Assembly (NCBI GenBank): GCA_003020925.1
Contig: PXRT01000015.1
Coordinates: 58,501-122,500 of the forward strand
Length of the DNA stretch: 64,000 bases
From: Halobacteriales archaeon QS_6_64_34
GTDB lineage: Archaea > Halobacteriota > Halobacteria > Halobacteriales > Haloarculaceae
Direction: 5' to 3'
Shown here: one piece after another, positions 58,612 through 64,000 of the stretch
Layout: every line of letters begins with the position of its first letter
Position numbering within the stretch: the first letter of the stretch is position 1
Position numbers and translations under genes: made by a program
The notes under the pieces: generated by a model
Database searches by the model: none
Told to the model about the DNA's origin: nothing
The model's input: only the letters and a program-made list of their open reading frames with translations

Positions 58612-59580
58612 ATGGACAGTCGCTGGCGTGCCCTCGCCGGATGTACGCTCATCGGTTTCATCTTCCTGTTCGTCCAGGTGGGCGCGCTCGCACTGGTCGA
58701 ACCGTTCGAGACGGCCGGCTACCAGGCCGTCGAGGACCCCTCCGACCCGACCAACAGCGTCGTCTACGTCGGGGCCATCCTGGTGGCGACGGCGGGGATG
58801 TTGCTCGCGTTCAGGTACGACGCCGACCAGCTCATCCGGGGCGTCATCGTCTTCTCGAGCGCGTGGCTCTCGCTGTACATCTTCCGGCTGGTCGCGCCGC
58901 CGCTGCTCGTCGTCGTCGGGTTCAACGTCGTCGCCCTGGCCCTGGCGACGCTGCTTGGCGTCGCGTTGCTCGTCTACCCGGAGTGGTACGTCATCGACAC
59001 TGCCGGGGCGGTGATGGGCGCGGCCGCCGCCGGCCTCTTCGGTATCAGCTTCGGCATCCTCCCCGCCTTGCTGTTGCTGTCGGTGCTTGCGGTGTACGAC
59101 GCTATCAGCGTGTACGGCACCGAACACATGCTGACACTCGCCTCGGGTGTGATGGACCTCAGAGTCCCCGTAGTGCTCGTGATTCCGCTGTCGCTGTCGT
59201 ACTCCTTCCTCGATGCGACGACGCCGGACCCGACGGCCGAGGACGACGAACCGACCGACGAGATGGACCAGGGTCCGCTGGAACGCGATGCCCTGTTCAT
59301 CGGTCTGGGCGACGCCATCATCCCGGCCATCCTGGTCGCCAGTGCCGCCTTTTTCGCGCCGGCGGGCGTCCGGACGGTGGTCGGGGTTCCGCTCCCGGCA
59401 GTGACGGCCATGGTCGGGACCTTCCTCGGCCTGGCGGTGTTGCTCCTGCTGGTGCTCAAGGGGCGGGCCCACGCGGGGCTCCCGCTGCTAAACGGGGGCT
59501 CCATCGCCGGGTATCTGGTGGGCGCGCTGGTGGCCGGTATCGGCCTCGTGGAGGCGCTCGGGCTGGGGCCGTACGTCTAG
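58612..59580 (+). CDS. Presenilin-type intramembrane aspartyl protease (PSH)
   Basis: 322-residue protease with nine TM helices. The first catalytic Asp is in LLSVLAVYDAISVYGTEHML (YD) and the second is in ALFIGLGDAIIPAILVASAA (GxGD). A polar loop rich in Asp, Glu and Thr (DATTPDPTAEDDEPTDEMDQ) lies between, as in archaeal presenilin homologues. The PAL-like motif is AGLPLLNGG, in place of PAL. Cleaves substrates within the membrane. Its stop shares the palindrome CTAG with the convergent dehydrogenase gene. Confidence 0.9.
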   Translation: MDSRWRALAGCTLIGFIFLFVQVGALALVEPFETAGYQAVEDPSDPTNSVVYVGAILVATAGMLLAFRYDADQLIRGVIVFSSAWLSLYIFRLVAPPLLVVVGFNVVALALATLLGVALLVYPEWYVIDTAGAVMGAAAAGLFGISFGILPALLLLSVLAVYDAISVYGTEHMLTLASGVMDLRVPVVLVIPLSLSYSFLDATTPDPTAEDDEPTDEMDQGPLERDALFIGLGDAIIPAILVASAAFFAPAGVRTVVGVPLPAVTAMVGTFLGLAVLLLLVLKGRAHAGLPLLNGGSIAGYLVGALVAGIGLVEALGLGPYV

Positions 59581-60581
59581 CTGTGCAACTGTCCCATCGC
59601 CTCACTGGCGGGTGCGAAGTCGATTTCCTCGCCGACGCCTGCCTCTACAGCACGGTCGTAGAGCATCTTCGCGGCCGCGACGGTCTCGATGGCCGTCCCC
59701 CCGGAGTCGAAGACAGTGATATCGTCCGGTGACCCCCGGCCGGGCGCGTCGCCGACGAGCACCTCGCCGAGTTCGGCGTGGACGTGGTCCTCGTCGACGA
59801 CGCCCGACTCCATTGCGTGGATAAACGCCCCGGCGTCCTGCGTGACGCGGGCCCGGAGGTCCGGGACGTACGTCGCGCGTTCGATAGTCGCGGTGTCGAG
59901 TTCGCGCTTTTTCGGGTGGTACTGACCCATCGCGGTGACGTGGGTGCCCGGGTCGAGCATCTCGCCGTCGAAGACGGGCTCGTCGGCGTTGGTCGCCGTG
60001 ATGACGATGTCGGCGCCCTCGACGGCGGCCGCCGAGGAAGCCACGGCAGCGACGGTGGCGTCGAGTGTCTCGTTCATCTTGGCGGCGAACTCCTGGCGGT
60101 GGGACTGGGTCGGCGAGTACACCTCCACGCGGTCGAACTTCCTGACAGTGACACTGGCTCGCAGCTGCGCCCGAGCCTGTGTACCGCTGCCGATGACCGC
60201 GAGGTCAGTAGCGTCGACCGGGGCCAGCGCGTCGACGCCGACCGCACCGGCCGCCCCGGTCTTGTGGGGGTTCATACTCGCGCCGTCAAGGAGGGCAAGC
60301 GGCGAGCCCGTGTCCGCGTCGAAGATGGGCAACGCGAAGTGAGCGTCCCGCTCGCCGAAGCCGGCAGCGTAGGTGTAACCGCCCATGGCGCCGGCCTCTG
60401 GCAGGATGGCCAGATAGCCCGTCAACATCCCCGCCGGCGCGTCGTTGAACAGCGCCGTCCGGGGTTCCGCCGGGGCGCCGTTCCCCCGCTCCCGGTAGCC
60501 CGCACGGACCGGGTCGACGTACTCCTCGGGGCGAGCCAGCTCGGTGATTTCGGCACTCGAGAGAAACAGGGCGGTCGACAT
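59577..60581 (-). CDS. Ornithine cyclodeaminase/alanine dehydrogenase family protein
   Basis: 334-residue NAD-dependent enzyme of the mu-crystallin family. NAD-binding is at DLAVIGSGTQARAQLRASVT. Family residues include GGYTYAAGFGERDAH (usual GxKxxxxFP region, changed here) and SMNPHKTGAAGAVGVDALAP. Archaeal members deaminate alanine. Others convert ornithine to proline. It cannot be assigned between these. The start is the ATG at 60581. Convergent with the presenilin gene. Confidence 0.85.
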   Translation of the reverse strand: MSTALFLSSAEITELARPEEYVDPVRAGYRERGNGAPAEPRTALFNDAPAGMLTGYLAILPEAGAMGGYTYAAGFGERDAHFALPIFDADTGSPLALLDGASMNPHKTGAAGAVGVDALAPVDATDLAVIGSGTQARAQLRASVTVRKFDRVEVYSPTQSHRQEFAAKMNETLDATVAAVASSAAAVEGADIVITATNADEPVFDGEMLDPGTHVTAMGQYHPKKRELDTATIERATYVPDLRARVTQDAGAFIHAMESGVVDEDHVHAELGEVLVGDAPGRGSPDDITVFDSGGTAIETVAAAKMLYDRAVEAGVGEEIDFAPASEAMGQLHS

Positions 60582-60721
60582 ACGCGGTTGTAGGGCAGAG
60601 AGCGACTTATACTGTTGGCCATGCGGTGTAAGATTCGGTATCGTATCCGTCCGCAGAGACAGCAGCAATCGGTGAGCGAAAAACAGCGAGTGTCAGTATC
60701 CGGACGAGAGCCTGTTGGATA

Positions 60722-60940
60722 TCAGTCGGCGGTCCGCATCGGTTCCGACTGGACCGTCTCGGATGGAACGGGGTCTACCGGCCCGTTCACGAACATCGCG
60801 TGACCGATGAGTCCGACAGCAACGACCGACGCCAGCGGAATCGCCGTCGTCAGGGCAAACCCGGCCAGTACGAGGGCGCCAGTAATGCCGGCCATAGCGA
60901 GTGGAATAAGTCCGAGAACAATGTCGTAATAGCCCGTCAT
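60722..60940 (-). CDS. Small membrane protein
   Basis: 72 residues with two TM helices (IVLGLIPLAMAGITGALVLA and TTAIPLASVVAVGLIGHAMF) and a polar C-terminus (PVDPVPSETVQSEPMRTAD). Its pattern is common among small haloarchaeal membrane proteins. A TATA-like sequence (cttatgtac, about 60968-60976 on the minus strand) lies about 30 bases upstream. Function unknown. Confidence 0.75.
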   Translation of the reverse strand: MTGYYDIVLGLIPLAMAGITGALVLAGFALTTAIPLASVVAVGLIGHAMFVNGPVDPVPSETVQSEPMRTAD

Positions 60941-61444
60941 GAACGTAAATCACTGTATGGCAGAGGGGTACATAAGCGTTTCGTGTAAGTCCTGCGTAGT
61001 ATTTCGTGTAGGCACTGAATACTTCTTGTAATAATTTCTGTGAGTTTTCTATAAGTTATAGAGATATACGAGGGGGTTTGATACACCGATGGAACCCGTT
61101 TTGAGCATGCAGCGGGTCGTTACGACGATTTCGTTCTATTGCTGCTCGTCACGTTCCTGATACTGGTGGCTGTAACAAACTGAAGTAATTCGCGGTGGCG
61201 AATATCTTTACGAACTTACAGCCACCAGTATGAACTGCCACAACAGATGGGCTCACGGACCACCCGACGTTCTCGCGAGTGTCCGCCATCCCATCCTGTT
61301 TTCAGAAAGTGAAATAGACTCGGCATAACGGCCCACAGGCGGTCGAACCTATTTTATTGAATGATAACTGGGTCCGAGTGCTTATAATCAGTAACAAAGT
61401 AGCAGGTAATAGAAGGAGTGCCTCGGGTTGCCCCGGTGAAACCA
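60941..61444. other. Intergenic region with large hairpin and a membrane-protein-like fragment
   Basis: About 500 bases, A+T-rich on the left. Plus-strand bases 61086-61181 can encode a C-terminal fragment (RYDDFVLLLLVTFLILVAVTN and stop), without any start codon. It overlaps the left arm of a perfect 16-base inverted repeat (61160-61175 with 61216-61231). Nothing else recognised. Confidence 0.4.
61160..61231. repeat. 72-bp palindrome with perfect 16-bp arms
   Basis: atactggtggctgtaa at 61160-61175 is the exact reverse complement of 61216-61231. The 40 bases in between also fold (attcgc and gcgaat around gcggtggcg). It could be a strong terminator, a short MITE, or joined terminal repeats of a lost insertion sequence. 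Confidence 0.7.
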
Positions 61445-61612
61445 ATGAGTACGAACGCCACGGACGATACGACCGACGCCCAAAGCGAGGAACCGGCACG
61501 GCGATACGCCGAGTTGAACATCGGTGACGAGGAGTTCGTCATCTACGACCGGGAGAACCACCAGGCGTGGATTCAGTCCTCTACCTCCCTCAACGTAGCC
61601 GACCTCCGATGA
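61445..61612 (+). CDS. DUF7331-type small protein
   Basis: 55 residues. A Ser/Thr/Asp-rich N-terminus (MSTNATDDTTDAQSEEPARR) precedes a conserved core YAELNIGDEEFVIYDRENHQ, AWIQSSTSLNVADLR. It matches small haloarchaeal proteins of the DUF7331 type, found beside unrelated genes in many genomes. ATG at 61445. A second ATG at 61418 would add nine residues. Function unknown. Confidence 0.75.
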   Translation: MSTNATDDTTDAQSEEPARRYAELNIGDEEFVIYDRENHQAWIQSSTSLNVADLR

Positions 61613-61650
61613 GCACCCCACTGGTGGCGAGTCCGCAGTTCTACAGCCGC

Positions 61651-62070
61651 CTATCTCGCAAGCGTCAGCGTCGCGGCGACGCGCCACAGACAGAGCAGGA
61701 CACCGCCGACGAGCACCGAGACGACGGCGAACGTGAGCGCAGCGCCCCCGTGGAAGACGCTCGTGGCCCGGAGTCCCTGGGCGATGGCAACGGCGCCTAT
61801 CCAACTGAGCGACACCACGAGCGTGGAGTTTGCGAGCGTGCCCGGCGCGTCGCTGGCATAGAGGCCGGCGGCGCCGGCCACCAGCAGCCAGCCGACGAGA
61901 AACGGGACGAACGTCCCGGCGAGTCGCCCCACGTCGACGAGTGGGTTGTAGCCGTGGGTGTACTCGCCGACGGCGACAAAGAGGAGAATAGCACTCAGGT
62001 CACCGGCCGCCAGCAGGGCCGTTGTCGAGGAGAGGTCGACGTGGCTCCGGTCGGCCGTCGCAACGCTCAT
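61651..62070 (-). CDS. DUF3054 membrane protein
   Basis: 139 residues with four TM helices: LLAAGDLSAILLFVAVGEYT, FVPFLVGWLLVAGAAGLYAS, VVSLSWIGAVAIAQGLRATS, and LTFAVVSVLVGGVLLCLWRV. The opening motif GDLxAIxxFxxxG and HG (YTHGYNPL) fit DUF3054. ATG at 62070 (MSVATADR). Function unknown. Confidence 0.87.
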   Translation of the reverse strand: MSVATADRSHVDLSSTTALLAAGDLSAILLFVAVGEYTHGYNPLVDVGRLAGTFVPFLVGWLLVAGAAGLYASDAPGTLANSTLVVSLSWIGAVAIAQGLRATSVFHGGAALTFAVVSVLVGGVLLCLWRVAATLTLAR

Positions 62071-62185
62071 ATCCGGGCTTTGCGCTCCTCGTACTTCGGT
62101 GCCCCGTTTTTCGCCGCCGTACCGGCCCACTATCGAGCGATACGTCGAAGGTGGGAACTACATGACCGGCGGCGGTACAGAGGAC

Positions 62186-62710
62186 ATGGAGTTTGCGCTG
62201 CTGAGCTGGCCCGACGGCGACCACTCGCTGCGGCTGGACTACAGACGCTTTGCCTACGCCGGCAAGTTCGTCATGACCTCGACGGGGAAAGCCGTCGTGG
62301 GCGACGACGGCGTCGTGGCCGCCACAGCGTTCGACGCCGACCGGACCGACCCGGACACGCTGTGTCTCCGCTATATCACCGTCCGGCGGGACCGCCAGGG
62401 CGAGGGGCTTGGCCCGCGACTGCTCCGGTTCGTCCGCGAGCGGGCCACAGCGCGCGGGTACGACCGCTTGACCATCGGGGCGAACAACCCGTTCTCCTAT
62501 CAGGCGGCGTACCGGGCGGGGTTCTGTTTCACTGGTGAGGAGGCGGGCATCGCGGAGCTGACACTCGAATGGCCGGGCGACCGGAGCACCGAGCGATATC
62601 GGGCGGGACTGGCGGTGTTCCGACAGCGGGACCTCTCCGAGGACGAGGAGCGGTTTCTGGACGAGAAACTCGATAGCGAACCGCCCGACGTGGTCGAGAG
62701 CCCGGTCTGA
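62186..62710 (+). CDS. GNAT-family N-acetyltransferase
   Basis: 174 residues with the GNAT fold. The acetyl-CoA P-loop is in [20 protein letters not shown] (RxxGxGxxL). It opens [20 protein letters not shown] and ends in a C-terminal helix ([16 protein letters not shown]). It likely acetylates a protein or small amine. Substrate unknown. The ATG at 62186 gives a start at the first strand. ATG 62162 is an alternative. Confidence 0.85.
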   Translation: MEFALLSWPDGDHSLRLDYRRFAYAGKFVMTSTGKAVVGDDGVVAATAFDADRTDPDTLCLRYITVRRDRQGEGLGPRLLRFVRERATARGYDRLTIGANNPFSYQAAYRAGFCFTGEEAGIAELTLEWPGDRSTERYRAGLAVFRQRDLSEDEERFLDEKLDSEPPDVVESPV

Positions 62711-62757
62711 TATCTCTCCCGGGAGATTCAAGCGCCCCCGCCGCCCAACGCGTACCA

Positions 62758-63738
62758 ATGGGAAACGCTGACCTCCGTTCGCTTGCGGCCATCGAAGACG
62801 TCCCCTTCGAGGAACTCGACGGCAGCGTCGTCGCCGTCGACGCGCACAACTGGCTCTACCGGTATCTCACGACGACGGTGAAGTTCACGAGCGACCACAA
62901 GTACACCACAGACGACGGCAAAGAGGTGGCGAATCTCATCGGCGTCGTCCAGGGGCTCCCGAAGTTCTTCGAACACGACCTGACCCCCGTCTTCGTCTTC
63001 GACGGGGCCGTGACCGAACTCAAGGACGACGAGGTAGCGAAACGGCGCGAACAGCGCGAGAAGTACGAATCGGAACTCGAAGACGCACGCGAGGCGGGTG
63101 ACGCCGTTCGCGTCGCGAAACTCGATTCACGGACCCAGCGCCTCACCAACACCATCGTCGAGACCACCCGCGAACTGCTCGAACTGCTCGACGTGCCCGT
63201 CGTCGATGCCCCCGCAGAGGGCGAGGGCCAGGCGGCCTACATGGCTCGACAGGGCGACGTCGGCTACGTCGGGACCGAGGACTACGACGCCTTGCTGTTT
63301 GGCGCGCCCTACACGCTGCGCCAACTCACCTCGAAAGGCGACCCCGAGCTGATGGATTTCGAGGCCACGCTCGAATCGACGGGGCTGACCTGGGAGCAAC
63401 TCGTCGACGCGGCTATCCTGATGGGGACGGACTTCAACGGGGGTATCTCGGGCATCGGCCCCAAAACGGCCGTCAAACTGCTCGACGAGCACGGTGACCT
63501 GTTCTCGGCGCTCGAGGCACGCGGGGAGCACATCGACCACGCCGACCGCATCCGCTCGCTGTTTCTGGACCCGGCCGTGACCGACGACTACGGGATTCCC
63601 GACGATATCGACCCGGACCTCGAGGCCGCCCGCGCCTACGTCACCGAGGAATGGGAGGTCGACGCCGAGGAGGTCCGTCGAGGGTTCGAGCGCATCGACG
63701 AGTCGGTCGTCCAGACCGGGCTTGACCGCTGGACCTAG
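62758..63738 (+). CDS. fen1: Flap endonuclease 1
   Basis: 326-residue structure-specific nuclease that removes 5' flaps in replication and repair. N and I domains hold the acidic active-site residues: [14 protein letters not shown] (Asp), [13 protein letters not shown] (Asp), [20 protein letters not shown] (Glu, Glu), [14 protein letters not shown] (Asp, Asp), and [20 protein letters not shown] (Asp plus helix-hairpin-helix). The C-terminus QTGLDRWT is a PCNA-interaction motif (QxxLxxW). The stop TAG shares CTAG with a gene remnant on the minus strand. Confidence 0.95.
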   Translation: MGNADLRSLAAIEDVPFEELDGSVVAVDAHNWLYRYLTTTVKFTSDHKYTTDDGKEVANLIGVVQGLPKFFEHDLTPVFVFDGAVTELKDDEVAKRREQREKYESELEDAREAGDAVRVAKLDSRTQRLTNTIVETTRELLELLDVPVVDAPAEGEGQAAYMARQGDVGYVGTEDYDALLFGAPYTLRQLTSKGDPELMDFEATLESTGLTWEQLVDAAILMGTDFNGGISGIGPKTAVKLLDEHGDLFSALEARGEHIDHADRIRSLFLDPAVTDDYGIPDDIDPDLEAARAYVTEEWEVDAEEVRRGFERIDESVVQTGLDRWT

Positions 63739-63839
63739 CTGGTGTGGGGCTCGTCGTACACCTCCGGGTCGAAGTTCGACTCGTCGGCCCGGAGTTGCTC
63801 GTAATCGAGATACCTGAAAAAGTAGTGGTCCGTCTCGTT
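63735..63839 (-). pseudogene. C-terminal remnant of unidentified gene cut by element C
   Basis: The minus strand of these 105 bases encodes 34 residues, NETDHYFFRYLDYEQLRADE and [14 protein letters not shown], with a stop that overlaps the fen1 stop (CTAG). The sequence is acidic and aromatic and looks like the end of a haloarchaeal protein. Element C begins exactly at 63840, and the frame closes within it at an in-frame TGA. No start codon is available. The rest of the gene may lie beyond the window on the other side of the element. Confidence 0.6.
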
Positions 63840-64000
63840 GGTGGTGTTTAGTTGGGCGATTCAGACTGTCACCAGCCAGAAAGCCCCCGACCGCTCGACT
63901 GCTGCGACTCGCTGCGCGCTTCACTCACCCCGTTCGTTGCAGTGCTTGCTTCGCCTCGGACGTCGAGCGGTCGGCCCCTTTCAGTCCCGCCCATGCCGGT
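63840..64000. mobile_element. Cruciform-forming MITE-like element, copy C (runs off window)
   Basis: Left end GGTGGTGTTTAGTT at 63840, identical to copy B. The outer stem left strand is at 63873-63887. Arm 1 has a perfect stem 63888-63899 with 63962-63973, whose sequence equals that of arm 2 in copy B. The left strand of the middle helix (ggcccctttcagtcccgccc) follows, and the window ends in the loop. The right half is outside the window. Confidence 0.85.

Noticed and set aside
63127..63924. 265-residue minus-strand frame over fen1
   Set aside because: Antisense to a complete flap endonuclease gene. Its N-terminal residues are encoded by element C.
1..64000. CRISPR array or cas genes
   Set aside because: No regularly spaced direct repeats and no Cas-like proteins were seen. 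The repeats found are inverted and dispersed.

Overview
The window is a GC-rich chromosomal segment of a halophilic archaeon (class Halobacteria), probably close to Haloarcula, Halomicrobium or Halosimplex. The evidence is the acidic proteins, archaeal information-processing genes (aIF2 alpha, S27e, L44e, Nop10, Gar1, Srp19, FEN1, proteasome-activating nucleotidase), an archaeal initiator tRNA, archaeal TATA boxes with leaderless starts, a small protein of the HAH_0734 type and IS200/IS605 elements of haloarchaeal type. The genus is an inference.

Layout. 1-12.8 kb is a cell-surface polysaccharide/glycan region: three glycosyltransferases, a heparinase II/III-like protein, a DUF1616 protein with a large membrane partner, a polysaccharide pyruvyl transferase-like protein and an FG-GAP repeat protein, plus a Cys-rich copper-binding protein. 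13.0-14.3 kb is a stand-alone TnpB. 14.4-22.2 kb holds a UbiA prenyltransferase, an aminotransferase, a metallophosphoesterase, an FAD amine oxidase-like protein, a threonine-synthase-like protein lacking the usual PLP lysine, and a membrane J-protein. 22.2-24.5 kb is a translation/RNP operon (PAC2 chaperone, nop10, aIF2 alpha, S27e, L44e). 25-28.7 kb has a DUF2298 membrane protein and a glycosyltransferase/GtrA pair. 28.7-30.6 kb is an IS200/IS605 element (tnpA + tnpB) next to the initiator tRNA-Met and hpt.

31.4-39.0 kb is an array of six type IV pilin genes with near-identical N-termini and divergent C-termini. It is interleaved with a two-gene membrane/exported-protein operon, a winged-helix membrane regulator and a HicB-like antitoxin whose hicA partner is broken. 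39.1-47.1 kb is a nine-gene Mrp-type cation/proton antiporter operon. 47-64 kb is mixed: coaBC, a diacylglycerol kinase family gene, PAN, a decayed ABC exporter, CtaA-CtaB fusion and coxB (heme-copper oxidase), a CAP protein, srp19-gar1, a presenilin-type protease, an ornithine cyclodeaminase/alanine dehydrogenase, a GNAT acetyltransferase and fen1.

The most unusual item is a dispersed non-coding element present three times (about 15871-16154, 35860-36137, 63840 to the window end). It has GGTGGTGTTTAGTT-type ends and an interior made of nested inverted repeats that would fold into a four-way junction. The basal stems of the arms differ in sequence between copies but stay self-complementary. 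One copy has an 8-bp target duplication, and each copy lies in or against a damaged gene (a small membrane protein gene, hicA, and an unidentified gene next to fen1).
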